This document shows, piece after piece, positions 33,918 to 43,217 of a stretch of DNA of 64,000 nt. The notes beneath the pieces were generated by a model. It did no database searches and was not told the origin of the DNA. It was given only the letters and a program-made list of their open reading frames with translations. The position numbers and the translations under genes are program-made. The DNA comes from Bordetella ansorpii (GTDB lineage: Bacteria; Pseudomonadota; Gammaproteobacteria; Burkholderiales; Burkholderiaceae_B), in contig NZ_FKIF01000008.1 in assembly GCF_900078705.1 (NCBI RefSeq), forward strand, positions 372,001 through 436,000. Direction: 5' to 3'. Positions within the stretch are counted from its first letter, which is position 1. The number at the start of each line of letters is the position of its first letter.

Positions 33918-35366
33918 ATGACAGTTACAAGCTCATTGCCCGCCCGGGCGGGTTGGCACCCCGTGCGCGAGGCCGATGCCACGCTGGTGGCGCAGCTGGC
34001 GGACGATCTGGCCCGCCGCATCGACGACCAGGGCCTGCGGCCCGGCACCCGCCTGCCGTCCATCCGCAAGATGGCCGAGCAGTCCGGTGTCAGCCGCTTC
34101 ACGGTGGTCGAGGCCTACGACCGGCTGGTGGCGCGCGGACTGGTGCAGTCGCGGCGCGGCGCGGGCTTCTTCGTGCGCGCGCGCAGCGCGCCGCTGGCGC
34201 CGACCGGTACGCCGCCGGGCGCCATCGAGACGCCTGCGCGCATCGACATCGCCTGGCTGCTGCGCAGCATGTTCCGCGACAGCGCCACCTCCGGCATGCC
34301 GGGCGGGGCGGGGCTGCTGCCCCCCGACTGGCTCGATCCCGAAATGGTGGCCGGCGCGGTGCGCGCCGTCGGCCGTTCCGTGCGCAGCCAACTGGTCTCG
34401 TATGGACATCCGCAGGGCTACGGGCAGTTGCGCCAGCAGATCGCGTTCATGCTGCAGGAGCAGGGCCTGCCGGCGCATCCCGACCGCAACCTGCTGACCA
34501 CCAACGGCGTCACGCACGGCCTGGACCTGGTGGCGCGCCATCTGGTGCAGCCCGGCGACACCGTGCTGGTCGAGGACCCCGCCTGGTTCGTGATCTTCGG
34601 CCGGCTGGCCGCGTTCGGCGCGCGCGTGATCGGCGTGCCGCGCGGCCCCGGCGGTTCCGACATCGCCCTGCTCGAACAGTACGCGGCCGAGCACAAGCCC
34701 AAGCTCTTCATCGTCAACAGTTCGGTGCACAACCCCACGGGGCATACGATGCCGGCGGGCGCGGCCTACGACATCCTGCGCGTGGCCGAGCGCCACGATT
34801 TCATGGTGGTCGAGGACGATACCTACGGCGAGCTGCATCCCGGTGGCGCCACCCGGCTGGCCGAACTCGACCGCTTCCATCGCGTCGTCCTGGTGGGGGG
34901 GTTCTCGAAGATGCTGGCCGCCAGCCTGCGCGTGGGCTACGTGGCGGCCAACGAGCAACTGGTGCAGAAGCTGGCCGACCTGAAGATGCTCGCCGGCCTG
35001 ACGTCCTGCGAACTGGGCGAACGCGTGGTGCACCGCGTGCTGGCCGATGGCCAGTACCGGCGCCACATCGAACGCGTGCGCGCCCGCGTCGACGATGCCC
35101 GCGCGCGCTGCATGAAGGGCCTGCTGAAGCTGGGCCTGACGGTGCCGCACGAGCCGCCTTCCGGCATGTTCCTGTGGGCCGATTGCGGCCGCGACTCCGA
35201 GGCCGTGGCGCGCGAGGCCGCAGACCGCGGCATGCTGCTGGCGCCGGGCACCTTGTTCTCGCCCGCCCAGGCGCCGTCCACGATGCTGCGCTTTTCCGTC
35301 ACCATGGTGGACAGCGCGCCGATGTGGCGCGAACTGGCCGCGCTGCTGCCGCCGCGCGCCGCCTGA
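33918..35366 (+). CDS. MocR/GntR-type regulator with aminotransferase-like domain
   Basis: The 482-residue protein fuses a GntR winged helix (about 20-95: Leu-Pro-Ser-Ile-Arg-Lys-Met-Ala-Glu-Gln-Ser-Gly-Val-Ser) to a fold-type I aminotransferase domain. PLP-site residues are present: Asn-Pro-Thr-Gly-His, Glu-Asp-Asp-Thr-Tyr-Gly-Glu and the Schiff-base Lys in Gly-Gly-Phe-Ser-Lys-Met. Such proteins sense an amino compound through PLP. The divergent EamA and LysE exporters are likely targets. ATG at 33918 fits the domain boundary; an upstream in-frame start would overlap the operator. Confidence 0.92.
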   Translation: MTVTSSLPARAGWHPVREADATLVAQLADDLARRIDDQGLRPGTRLPSIRKMAEQSGVSRFTVVEAYDRLVARGLVQSRRGAGFFVRARSAPLAPTGTPPGAIETPARIDIAWLLRSMFRDSATSGMPGGAGLLPPDWLDPEMVAGAVRAVGRSVRSQLVSYGHPQGYGQLRQQIAFMLQEQGLPAHPDRNLLTTNGVTHGLDLVARHLVQPGDTVLVEDPAWFVIFGRLAAFGARVIGVPRGPGGSDIALLEQYAAEHKPKLFIVNSSVHNPTGHTMPAGAAYDILRVAERHDFMVVEDDTYGELHPGGATRLAELDRFHRVVLVGGFSKMLAASLRVGYVAANEQLVQKLADLKMLAGLTSCELGERVVHRVLADGQYRRHIERVRARVDDARARCMKGLLKLGLTVPHEPPSGMFLWADCGRDSEAVAREAADRGMLLAPGTLFSPAQAPSTMLRFSVTMVDSAPMWRELAALLPPRAA

Positions 35367-35414
35367 CGCCTATACTGCAAGCATCCTTTCGAACTCGTCA
35401 TTTCAGGAACTCTC

Positions 35415-35762
35415 ATGGCCGCTCCCATCCGCCCTCTCAGCCCCGACTTCGCCGTGGCGCCGCAGCTCACGCCCGAGGACATGGCCGACGTGGCCGCCGC
35501 CGGCTACAAGAGCGTCATCATCAACCGTCCCGACCATGAAGGCGGCGCCGACCAGCCCACCGCCGCCGAGGTCTCCAAGGCCGCCCAGGCCCTGGGCCTG
35601 CGCGTCGAGTATCAGCCGGTCGTCAGCGGCTCCATGACCATGGACGACGTGGTGCGTTTCGCCGAACTGCTGCGGGAACTGCCCGGCCCGGTGCTGGCCT
35701 ATTGCCGCAGCGGCACGCGCTGCACCAACCTGTATGCCAACGCCCAGCAGATCAAGGGTTGA
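35415..35762 (+). CDS. DUF442/TIGR01244-type phosphatase or sulfurtransferase-like protein
   Basis: The 115-residue protein shows the family's Ile-Ile-Asn-Arg-Pro-Asp-His-Glu segment and an active loop Cys97-Arg-Ser-Gly-Thr-Arg102, six residues as in rhodanese-type loops. Family members are fused or linked to persulfide metabolism in some bacteria, so a sulfur-transfer role is possible. It stands alone between the MocR gene and the stress protein gene. The ATG at 35415 is the only candidate. Confidence 0.88.
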   Translation: MAAPIRPLSPDFAVAPQLTPEDMADVAAAGYKSVIINRPDHEGGADQPTAAEVSKAAQALGLRVEYQPVVSGSMTMDDVVRFAELLRELPGPVLAYCRSGTRCTNLYANAQQIKG

Positions 35763-35850
35763 TCCCGATCAAGCTTTGTCACAGCTGTGATGTCCGGGAA
35801 AAGGCTTTTCCGGTAGCATGGGTCTGCCTCTACCCAGACAGGAGCGAAAC

Positions 35851-36312
35851 ATGTTCAAGAAAATCCTGATCCCCACCGACGGCTCCGCGCTGTCGTCGCA
35901 GGCGGCCAATGCCGGTGTTCATTTCGCCCGCTCCATTGGCGCCGAGATCGTTGCGCTGCACGTCAGCCAGCCTTTTGCGGCCACCATCGGCTTCGACGGC
36001 ATGGCGGCGGCGTATGCCATCACCGACGAAGACTACGAGAAGGCCGCCGCCGAGCAGTCCGACAAGTTCCTGAAGCAGGTGCTGGACCGCGCCCATACGG
36101 CTGGCGTCACGGCCACCAAGTGCGCCGTGTCCAACTTCAACGTGGCCGACGGCATCGTACAGGCCGCCGCCGACAACGGTTGCGACCTGATCTTCATCGG
36201 CAGCCACGGGCGCAGCGGCCTGTCGCGCCTGCTGCTGGGCAGCGTCACCGCCAAGGTGCTGTCGCTGGCCACCACCGGCGTGCTGGTGTATCGCGTCAAG
36301 GAAGAGAAGTAA
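35851..36312 (+). CDS. Universal stress protein (UspA family)
   Basis: The 153-residue protein starts Met-Phe-Lys-Lys-Ile-Leu-Ile-Pro-Thr-Asp-Gly and ends with the ATP-binding Gly-x2-Gly-x9-Gly-Ser motif (Gly-Ser-His-Gly-Arg-Ser-Gly ... Leu-Gly-Ser). GGAGCG lies upstream of the ATG at 35851, which I prefer to 35818. USPs help survival under starvation or redox stress. It is a monocistronic-looking gene with a hairpin after it. Confidence 0.95.
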   Translation: MFKKILIPTDGSALSSQAANAGVHFARSIGAEIVALHVSQPFAATIGFDGMAAAYAITDEDYEKAAAEQSDKFLKQVLDRAHTAGVTATKCAVSNFNVADGIVQAAADNGCDLIFIGSHGRSGLSRLLLGSVTAKVLSLATTGVLVYRVKEEK

Positions 36313-36320
36313 TTCCCCGC

Positions 36321-36341
36321 CGGGCCGCGTTCCGCGGCCCG
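36321..36341 (+). terminator. Hairpin after the universal stress protein gene
   Basis: CGGGCCGCG, loop TTC, CGCGGCCCG: a perfect 9-bp stem just after the stop codon, lacking a T-run. Confidence 0.5.
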
Positions 36342-36485
36342 CATCCGGTTGCATGCCGGCCTGGCGCGCGCGTCCTCCGCGGGCGCGCCGTCAATCACCC
36401 TATCGTGCTATCCGCATCCGGCCCCACGGCGCGCGCGCAGGCGTAATATCGATGAGTCAATCATCGTAGCCAAAGAGGCCGCACC

Positions 36486-38594
36486 ATGACTCGCAGAACG
36501 CGTATCGACCAATATCGGAACATCGGGATCAGCGCCCACATCGACGCGGGCAAGACCACCACGACCGAGCGCATTCTTTTCTACACCGGCATCACGCACA
36601 AGATCGGCGAGGTGCACAACGGCGCGGCGGTCATGGACTGGATGGAGCAGGAACAGGAGCGCGGCATCACCATCACGTCGGCCGCCACCACGGCGTTCTG
36701 GCGCGGCATGGCTGGCGACTATCCCGAACATCGCATCAACATCATCGACACCCCGGGGCACGTCGACTTCACCATCGAAGTCGAACGGTCCATGCGCGTG
36801 CTCGACGGCGCCGTCATGGTCTATGACGCGGTGGGCGGCGTGCAGCCGCAATCCGAAACCGTCTGGCGCCAGGCCAACAAGTACCGCGTGCCGCGCCTGG
36901 CCTTCGTCAACAAGATGGATCGTGTGGGCGCGGACTTCTTCCGCGTACAGCGCCAGATCGCCGAACGCCTGCGCGGCGATGCCGTGCCGGTGCAGATCCC
37001 CGTGGGCGCCGAGGACGGCTTCGAGGGCGTCATCGACCTGGTCAAGATGAAGGCCATCATCTGGGACGAAGCCAGCCAGGGCGTGCGCTTCGAGTACCAG
37101 GACGTGCCCGCGCATCTGCAGGAAACCGCGCGCCAGTGGCGCGAGCATCTGGTCGAGAAGGCCGCCGAAGCCGACGAGGTGCTGCTGGACAAGTACCTGG
37201 CGGGCCAGGAACTGACCGAGGCCGAGATCAAGGCCGCGCTGCGCAAGCGCACCATCGCCAACGAGATCGTGCCCATGCTCTGTGGCAGCGCGTTCAAGAA
37301 CAAGGGCGTGCAGGCCATGCTGGACGCGGTCATCGACTACCTGCCTTCGCCGCTGGACATCCCCGCCATCAAGGGCCATGACGAGAAGGATGGCGAGATC
37401 GAACGCCACCCGGGCGACGACGAGCCGTTCTCGGCGCTCGCCTTCAAGATCATGACCGACCCCTTCGTGGGCCAGTTGGTGTTCTTCCGCGTCTATTCGG
37501 GCGTGGTGAAGTCGGGCGACTCCGTCTACAACCCCATCAAGGGCAAGAAGGAACGCATCGGCCGCATCCTGCAGATGCACGCGAACGAGCGCCGCGAGAT
37601 CGAAGAGGTCTACGCCGGCGACATCGCCGCGGCCGTTGGCCTGAAGGACGTCACCACGGGCGACACGTTGAGCGATCCGTCGAAGGTCATCATCCTCGAA
37701 CGCATGGTGTTCCCCGAGCCCGTGATCTCGCAGGCCGTCGAGCCCAAGACCAAGGCCGACCAGGAGAAGATGGGCCTGGCGCTGAATCGCCTGGCGCAGG
37801 AAGATCCATCATTCCGCGTGCGCACCGACGAAGAGTCGGGCCAGACCATCATCTCGGGCATGGGCGAACTGCACCTGGAAATCCTGGTCGACCGCATGAA
37901 GCGCGAGTTCGGCGTCGAGGCCACGGTGGGCAAGCCGCAGGTCGCGTACCGCGAAACCATCCGCGCGGTGGCCGACGACGTCGAAGGCAAGTTCGTCAAG
38001 CAATCGGGCGGCCGTGGCCAGTACGGCCATGCGGTGCTCAAGCTCGAGCCCCAGGAACCGGGCGCGGGCTTCGAGTTCGTCGATGCGATCAAGGGCGGCG
38101 TGGTGCCGCGCGAGTTCATTCCGGCGGTCGAGCGCGGGGTGCGCGAGAGCCTGAATGCCGGCGTGCTGGCGGGTTATCCCGTGGTGGACGTGAAGGTCAC
38201 GCTGGTGTTCGGTTCGTACCACGACGTGGACTCGAACGAGAACGCGTTCCGCATGGCGGGCTCGATGGCGTTCAAGGAAGGCATGCGGCGCGCCAGGCCG
38301 GTACTGCTCGAACCCATGATGAAGGTCGAAGTGGAAACCCCCGAGGACTACACGGGGCACGTCATGGGCGACCTGTCTTCGCGGCGCGGCATGGTGCAGG
38401 GCATGGACGACATCGCCGGCGGCGGCGGCAAGCTGGTGCGGGCCGAAGTGCCGTTGGCGGAGATGTTCGGGTATTCGACGTCGTTGCGGTCGTTGACGCA
38501 GGGGCGGGCGACTTACACGATGGAGTTCAAGCATTACGCCGAGGCGCCACGGCAGGTGGCCGAGCAGGTGATGGCGGCTCACGCTGCCCGCTGA
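36486..38594 (+). CDS. fusA2: Elongation factor G, second copy
   Basis: The 702-residue GTPase has all EF-G marks: P-loop Ala-His-Ile-Asp-Ala-Gly-Lys-Thr, switch Gly-Ile-Thr-Ile-Thr, Asp-Thr-Pro-Gly-His-Val-Asp-Phe, Asn-Lys-Met-Asp and Ser-Ala-Phe-Lys-Asn. It drives ribosomal translocation or, with RRF, recycling. No rpsL, rpsG or tuf genes are near, so this is not the str-operon copy; many betaproteobacteria carry a second fusA elsewhere, which explains the name. The GTPase looks fully intact. A ribosome site AAGAGG precedes the ATG. Confidence 0.93.
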   Translation: MTRRTRIDQYRNIGISAHIDAGKTTTTERILFYTGITHKIGEVHNGAAVMDWMEQEQERGITITSAATTAFWRGMAGDYPEHRINIIDTPGHVDFTIEVERSMRVLDGAVMVYDAVGGVQPQSETVWRQANKYRVPRLAFVNKMDRVGADFFRVQRQIAERLRGDAVPVQIPVGAEDGFEGVIDLVKMKAIIWDEASQGVRFEYQDVPAHLQETARQWREHLVEKAAEADEVLLDKYLAGQELTEAEIKAALRKRTIANEIVPMLCGSAFKNKGVQAMLDAVIDYLPSPLDIPAIKGHDEKDGEIERHPGDDEPFSALAFKIMTDPFVGQLVFFRVYSGVVKSGDSVYNPIKGKKERIGRILQMHANERREIEEVYAGDIAAAVGLKDVTTGDTLSDPSKVIILERMVFPEPVISQAVEPKTKADQEKMGLALNRLAQEDPSFRVRTDEESGQTIISGMGELHLEILVDRMKREFGVEATVGKPQVAYRETIRAVADDVEGKFVKQSGGRGQYGHAVLKLEPQEPGAGFEFVDAIKGGVVPREFIPAVERGVRESLNAGVLAGYPVVDVKVTLVFGSYHDVDSNENAFRMAGSMAFKEGMRRARPVLLEPMMKVEVETPEDYTGHVMGDLSSRRGMVQGMDDIAGGGGKLVRAEVPLAEMFGYSTSLRSLTQGRATYTMEFKHYAEAPRQVAEQVMAAHAAR

Positions 38595-38655
38595 TCTGTT
38601 TGCTGTCTCGATGCGTGAGCGGGTCTCTTCGTAGGCGCCCTCGCGCGGGTGGCGA

Positions 38656-38690
38656 GTGCCCGAGCCGGCCAAGTCGGCCGGCTCGGGCAC
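38656..38690. terminator. Perfect 15-bp inverted repeat between fusA2 and mgtC
   Basis: GTGCCCGAGCCGGCC and GGCCGGCTCGGGCAC pair over AAGTC. It lies between convergent genes and could terminate both, though no T-run follows on either side. Confidence 0.6.
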
Positions 38691-38703
38691 GCCACGGCCA
38701 TGC

Positions 38704-39270
38704 CTACATGTCGTCGTCCGCCGGGCTGCGCCGCATCGGCAGGTCGGTGCGGTTGCTGTCGGTCTGGATCAAGGCGCGTTGATGGTGGCGCTGATCCATG
38801 AGCTTTTCCACGCGGTGCAGCGCGTGCAGCACGAACAATGCCAGCAAGGTTGCGAACACCGCGGTGGTTTCGCGGCCCATGCCGGCGGTGATCCCGATGG
38901 CGGCGGTCAGCCAGATGCCGGCCGAGGTGGTCAGGCCGCGGATGCGCCGCTCGTCGCTGAATTTGATGATGGCCCCCGCGCCCAGGAAGCCGATGCCGGC
39001 GATCACGCCTTGCATCACGCGGCTCAGGTCGTTGATCTTCATGCCGGCCTGCAAGGGGACCAGCACGAACAGGCAGGCGCCCAGGGCCACCAGGATGTGG
39101 GTGCGCAAGCCGGCGGACTTGCCGCTGCGCTCGCGTTCGTAACCCAGCAGGCCCCCCAGCAGCGCGGCCATCAGCAGGCGCAGGACCATCCGGGTCGCTT
39201 CACTGGCATCGGGCACGTCCGAGAATTCGGTGCGCAGTGTCGTCCAGATTTCCAGCCAGATACCTTGCAT
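38704..39270 (-). CDS. MgtC/SapB-family membrane protein
   Basis: The protein has about five hydrophobic helices and MgtC signatures (Arg-Leu-Leu-Met-Ala-Ala-Leu-Leu-Gly-Gly-Leu-Leu-Gly-Tyr-Glu-Arg-Glu and Gly-Ala-Gly-Ala-Ile-Ile-Lys). MgtC proteins modulate F-type ATPase activity and support growth at low magnesium or inside host cells; short-form members like this may act differently. I place the start at 39270 (188 residues) because GGGAG then lies six bases upstream; the ATG at 39276 would abut it. Confidence 0.88.
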   Translation of the reverse strand: MQGIWLEIWTTLRTEFSDVPDASEATRMVLRLLMAALLGGLLGYERERSGKSAGLRTHILVALGACLFVLVPLQAGMKINDLSRVMQGVIAGIGFLGAGAIIKFSDERRIRGLTTSAGIWLTAAIGITAGMGRETTAVFATLLALFVLHALHRVEKLMDQRHHQRALIQTDSNRTDLPMRRSPADDDM

Positions 39271-39372
39271 GTCCATCTCCCGTGGCTATTGCCGGCTTAG
39301 GATAGCAGCGTCGGGCCAGGCCCGGACTGTGGCCCGTGTTGCGTGCCTGCGTGCCGCTTCGCGTCGCGGTAT

Positions 39373-40179
39373 TCAACCCAGGAAGTCGGAGACGGCCTGA
39401 TTGAACGCCCGCGGATTGCCCAGGTTCATGCCGTGGGAAGACCCCGCGATCATCTCGCTGCTGGCATACGGCAGCACGCTTTCCAGCCACGCGATGACGG
39501 AGGGATAGGGCTGCGGGCTGAGGGCGCCGCCGATCAGCAGCACGGGCATGCCCAGGGCGCGCAACGCGGCCTCGTCGACGGGGCGGGGCGTTTCACGCGA
39601 CTGGCCCAGCAGGGTGGTGGCATTGTCGCGCACCATGTCCTTGAACCACGGCACCATGCGGCGCCAGGTATCGGGACCGGTGACGGCGTCGATGAACAGG
39701 GCCAGGCCCTCGTCGGGCGAGCCGGCCTGGATGCGCTGCAGGGCCTGCTGGCGGAAGTCGCCGCGCTGGTCCGGCTGGCCGGGTACCGGCACGCCGGGGT
39801 CGGCCAGCGTCAGGGTGCGCACCAGGTCGGGCCGGCGCAGCGTGGCTTCCAAGGCCACGCGGCCGCCGCGCGAATGGCCCACCAGATGGGCGGGCTCGCC
39901 CGCCACGCTCTCGATGAAGGCCAGCACCTGTTCGGTATGCGCGTCCAGCGAGAAGCCGTCGCCCGCGCCATCCCATTGCTCGGGCCAGTAGCGCTTGAGC
40001 GACGGGGCCAGCACCCGGTGATTGCGTCCCAGCGTCGCCATCTGCGGCGTCCAGTAGCGGCAGTCGCACAGCGACCCATGGATCAGGATCAGCGCAGTGC
40101 CGGCCCCGTGTTCGAGATAGGCGGTTTCGCCGCCGGCGATGGCGGCATGGCGCAGGGGCAGGTCGGGTGGGGTACGCAT
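39373..40179 (-). CDS. Alpha/beta-hydrolase
   Basis: The 268-residue protein has the oxyanion loop His-Gly-Ser-Leu-Cys-Asp, the nucleophile elbow Gly-His-Ser-Arg-Gly-Gly and a catalytic His in Gly-Ser-Ser-His-Gly-Met. No signal peptide is seen, so it is cytoplasmic. The overall pattern is like 3-oxoadipate enol-lactonase or chloroperoxidase-type hydrolases, but pathway genes are missing and the substrate is open. It converges on mgtC and diverges from the YbaK gene. Confidence 0.88.
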   Translation of the reverse strand: MRTPPDLPLRHAAIAGGETAYLEHGAGTALILIHGSLCDCRYWTPQMATLGRNHRVLAPSLKRYWPEQWDGAGDGFSLDAHTEQVLAFIESVAGEPAHLVGHSRGGRVALEATLRRPDLVRTLTLADPGVPVPGQPDQRGDFRQQALQRIQAGSPDEGLALFIDAVTGPDTWRRMVPWFKDMVRDNATTLLGQSRETPRPVDEAALRALGMPVLLIGGALSPQPYPSVIAWLESVLPYASSEMIAGSSHGMNLGNPRAFNQAVSDFLG

Positions 40180-40321
40180 GCGGGCAGGAAGTCAGGCCAA
40201 GGACAGGATTCTACCGCCAGGGGGGGGCATGCGCCGGGTCCGGGGCGGTGTGGGGGTACACTCGACATCCGTTGCCGCCGGCGTGCCTGCCGGCTCTTCC
40301 AACGCCTGCCTCCCGTTTCCC

Positions 40322-40819
40322 ATGTCGACTGAATCCGCTGTTTCCTTGCCCGATTCCGCGCAGCGCGTCGCGTTGCTGCTGCAGCAGATGGGCCATGATC
40401 AACCCGTCGTGATGCTGCCGCAGACCGGCAAGACCTCCGCCGAGGCCGCCGCCGGCCTGGGTTGCCAGGTGGCGCAGATCGCCAAGTCCATCATCTTCCG
40501 CCGCGCCACCGACAATGCGCCGGTGCTGGTCGTGGCCAGCGGCATCAACCGCGTCGACGAGGCCAAGGTGGCCGAGCGCGTCGGCCCGCTGGCTCGCGCC
40601 GACGCGCGCTTCGTGCGCGAGGCCACCGGCTACGCCATCGGCGGCGTCAGCCCCATCGGACACGTGATCAAGCCGGTGATGCTGCTGGACGAGGACCTGT
40701 TCCAGTACGACAGCATCTGGGCCGCCGCCGGGCATCCGAACGCCGTTTTCCGCATGACCCCCGCGCAACTGGCCGCCATGACGGGCGCGCCCGTGGCCGA
40801 CGTCGCCCAGCGCGCCTGA
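40322..40819 (+). CDS. YbaK/EbsC-family aminoacyl-tRNA deacylase
   Basis: The 165-residue protein belongs to the YbaK/ProX editing fold, with the conserved Lys in Ile-Ala-Lys-Ser-Ile-Ile-Phe, Gly-Tyr-Ala-Ile-Gly-Gly-Val-Ser-Pro-Ile-Gly-His and Gly-His-Pro-Asn-Ala-Val-Phe. These enzymes clear mischarged tRNAs, for example Cys-tRNA(Pro). Position ahead of a DMT transporter, 11 bases apart, suggests one transcript. The exact tRNA target is not readable from sequence. Confidence 0.9.
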   Translation: MSTESAVSLPDSAQRVALLLQQMGHDQPVVMLPQTGKTSAEAAAGLGCQVAQIAKSIIFRRATDNAPVLVVASGINRVDEAKVAERVGPLARADARFVREATGYAIGGVSPIGHVIKPVMLLDEDLFQYDSIWAAAGHPNAVFRMTPAQLAAMTGAPVADVAQRA

Positions 40820-40830
40820 GCCCGCCCGGC

Positions 40831-41739
40831 ATGGACCTCGTCTGGCTGTGGATTCCCGCCACCCTGGTGGCCGCGGCCGCGCAGGCTGGCCGCAACGCCG
40901 TGCAGCGCGGCCTGACCGCCTCCCTGGGCACGCTGGGCGCCACCCAGGTGCGCTTTCTGTTCGGCTTTCCGTTCGCGCTGCTGTACCTGTTGATCGTCTG
41001 CCTGCTGGCCGGGCAGACGCCGCCCGGCGTGAACACGCTTTTCCTGCTGTTCGTGCTGGGGGGCGCGGTGGCGCAGATCGCCGCCACGGCGCTGATGCTG
41101 GCGGCCATGCGGGACCGCTCGTTCGTGGTGGTGACCGCCTGGACCAAGACCGAGCCGATACAGGTCGCGTTGTTCGGCTTCGCGGTGCTGGGCGATCCGC
41201 TGTCGCCGGTGGGCATGCTGGCCGTGGTGCTGGCGACGCTGGGCGTGGTGCTGATGTCGGCCAAGCCCGCGGGCGGCGTCCGGGCCGCCAGTTGGCGGCC
41301 GGCATGGCTGGGGCTGCTGTCCGGCGCGGGCTTCGCGCTGTCGGCGGTGTGCTTTCGCGGCGCGATCCTGAAGCTGGACGGCGGCATGTTCGCCGTGCAG
41401 GCCACCTGGACGCTCTGCTGGTCGCTGGGCGTGCAGGTGCTGATCCTGATGACCTGGATGCTGTTGTGCAATCGTCCGCTGCTGCGCGCGTGCGCCGCGG
41501 CCTGGCGCGCCTCGATCTGGGGAGGATTCCTGGGCGCCACGGCGTCGCAGGCCTGGTTCATCGGCTTCGCGCTGACCGCCGCGGCCAACGTGCGCACGCT
41601 GGGCCTGGTCGAGGTCCTGTTCGCCCAGGCGCTGTCGCAGAAGTTGTTCGCGCACGCGCCCAGCCGCCGGGAAACCGCCGGCATCGCCCTGATCGTGGGG
41701 GGCGTGGTGCTGTTGCTGCTGGCCGCGGGGCAGATGTAG
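40831..41739 (+). CDS. DMT-superfamily (EamA-like) transporter
   Basis: The 302-residue protein has ten hydrophobic helices in two halves. It begins Met-Asp-Leu-Val-Trp-Leu-Trp-Ile-Pro-Ala and carries Thr-Lys-Thr-Glu-Pro-Ile-Gln, a pattern of the DMT group, and a short basic C-terminal stretch. Substrate is unknown. It follows the YbaK gene closely and ends before the terminator of the convergent Tol-Pal operon. Confidence 0.87.
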   Translation: MDLVWLWIPATLVAAAAQAGRNAVQRGLTASLGTLGATQVRFLFGFPFALLYLLIVCLLAGQTPPGVNTLFLLFVLGGAVAQIAATALMLAAMRDRSFVVVTAWTKTEPIQVALFGFAVLGDPLSPVGMLAVVLATLGVVLMSAKPAGGVRAASWRPAWLGLLSGAGFALSAVCFRGAILKLDGGMFAVQATWTLCWSLGVQVLILMTWMLLCNRPLLRACAAAWRASIWGGFLGATASQAWFIGFALTAAANVRTLGLVEVLFAQALSQKLFAHAPSRRETAGIALIVGGVVLLLLAAGQM

Positions 41740-41807
41740 CCATCCTGGATGGACGGGCCGCGGCTCGTCCTTGCGCCGCGCGCCACCGGGTCCACGGGGC
41801 ACGGACA

Positions 41808-41832
41808 ATAAAAAGCCGGCCTTTCGGCCGGC
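41808..41832 (-). terminator. Rho-independent terminator of the tol-pal operon
   Basis: GCCGGCC and GGCCGGC pair over a four-base loop. Read leftward, the stem is followed by TTTTTATT, a proper U-tract, 47 bases after the cpoB stop. Confidence 0.88.
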
Positions 41833-41878
41833 CGTCGCGCGCCATCCAGCCGGACGGCGAGCGGATTCGAATCCACTT

Positions 41879-42580
41879 TTACTGCAAGAGCTGCAGACGG
41901 CTTTGCGCCGTTTTGGCCGCCGGCGTCTGCGGATATTCCGACACGATGCGTTGCAGGGTGGCCTTGGCGCCCGCGCGGTTGTTCAGCTCGATCTGGCTGC
42001 CGGCGATCACCAGCAGCGCGTCGGGCGCGCGTGCGTCGTTGGGCGCATTCTGCACCAGCGTGTTCAGTTGTTCGATCGCTCCCTTGAAGTCTTTCAGGGC
42101 ATAGCGGCTGCTGCCCAGATAGAACTGCGAGGAGGGCGCCAGCGCACTGTTGGGGTACAGCGCGGAGAAGGCGGCGAAGGACTCCGACGCTTCCTTGTAC
42201 TGTGCCTTGCGGAACAGGTCGATGGCGCCGTCGTAGGCGGCTTGCTCCTGGGGATCGGCGGCGGACACGCCCGGAGGATTGCCGGGGTGGTTGCTCTGCT
42301 GACCCTGCTGGCCTTGGGCCGGGGAGGTCTGCTGGCGGGACACCAGTTCCAGCTGGTTGCGCAACTGGGCGATCTCCTGCTGCAGCGATTGGATCTGGTC
42401 GGCCAACTGCAGGCGCGCCCGGACATTCTGTTCGTTCTGCTGCTGGACCTGCTGGCGCAGGTCGAGAATGGCCCGGCGGGCTTCATCATCGGCGAATGCA
42501 CTGGCAGGCGCCGCCATCGCGGCGAAGGCTAGGCTGGCGGTGACGGCCAGCAAGCGCAAGGTAGGAACTCGGTCTCGCAT
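41879..42580 (-). CDS. cpoB: Cell division coordinator CpoB (YbgF), Tol-Pal system
   Basis: The 233-residue protein has a signal peptide ending Ala-Pro-Ala-Ser-Ala-Phe-Ala, a coiled-coil region rich in Gln and Leu (about 40-85) that trimerises in YbgF, a Gln-rich linker, and C-terminal TPR repeats (Tyr-Leu-Gly-Ser-Ser-Arg-Tyr-Ala, Arg-Ala-Pro-Asp-Ala-Leu). CpoB links outer-membrane constriction with PBP1B activity. It is the last gene of the Tol-Pal operon, 92 bases after pal. Confidence 0.95.
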   Translation of the reverse strand: MRDRVPTLRLLAVTASLAFAAMAAPASAFADDEARRAILDLRQQVQQQNEQNVRARLQLADQIQSLQQEIAQLRNQLELVSRQQTSPAQGQQGQQSNHPGNPPGVSAADPQEQAAYDGAIDLFRKAQYKEASESFAAFSALYPNSALAPSSQFYLGSSRYALKDFKGAIEQLNTLVQNAPNDARAPDALLVIAGSQIELNNRAGAKATLQRIVSEYPQTPAAKTAQSRLQLLQ

Positions 42581-42672
42581 GGTATTTCCAGAGTGTCAAA
42601 GCAAACGTCGGAACGGCCGGTTGACCGTCCCGACGCAGAAGTGGTGGGGCACTCTAAACGTGAAGGTGCTGC

Positions 42673-43185
42673 TTAGCGCTGATAGTTGATATCGGCGCGG
42701 CGGTTTTCCGCAAAATCAGCTTCCGAGGAACCCGTCGCCTTCGGCTTTTCCTTGCCGAAGCTGATGGTCTCGATCTGGCCGTCGCTGACGCCCACCAGGG
42801 TCATCATGCGGCGCACAGCGTCGGCGCGACGCTGGCCCAGGGCCAGGTTGTACTCGGAGCCGCCGCGTTCGTCGGTGTTGCCTTCGATGCGGATGCGTTG
42901 CTGCGGGTGCGAGGCCAGGTAACGGGCATGGGTTTCCACCAGGCCGCGGTATTGGTCCGACACCGTGTAGCTGTCGAAATCAAAGTAAACCGAGCGCTGT
43001 TGCGCCAGGATGCTTTGGGGGTTGAAGGGATCCAGGATCTGGCCGGTACCAGCGGTACCGCCGGTCGTGCCCTGGCCGGTGCCAGTTCCTTGACCGGCCG
43101 TATCGTCGAGAGGGACGGAGCTGCAAGCGGCCAGAACGGCTGCCATTGCGGCAATGGTAAGGCTCTTGGCAATGCGCGACTTCAT
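42673..43185 (-). CDS. pal: Peptidoglycan-associated lipoprotein Pal
   Basis: The 170-residue lipoprotein has the lipobox Leu-Ala-Ala-Cys21 and an OmpA-like domain with the peptidoglycan-binding motif Asn-Thr-Asp-Glu-Arg-Gly-Gly-Ser-Glu-Tyr-Asn. A Gly/Thr-rich linker lies at about 30-50. It anchors the outer membrane to murein and partners TolB. AAGGAA precedes the ATG at 43185; an upstream in-frame ATG adds non-signal residues. Confidence 0.97.
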   Translation of the reverse strand: MKSRIAKSLTIAAMAAVLAACSSVPLDDTAGQGTGTGQGTTGGTAGTGQILDPFNPQSILAQQRSVYFDFDSYTVSDQYRGLVETHARYLASHPQQRIRIEGNTDERGGSEYNLALGQRRADAVRRMMTLVGVSDGQIETISFGKEKPKATGSSEADFAENRRADINYQR

Positions 43186-43217
43186 GGTAGTTCCTTTGAA
43201 AAGAGAGTCACACGTGT

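Noticed and set aside
36408-37580. A 390-residue open frame antisense to fusA2
   Set aside because: Shadow frame of a highly conserved gene; composition dominated by His, Asp and Leu with no recognisable domain.
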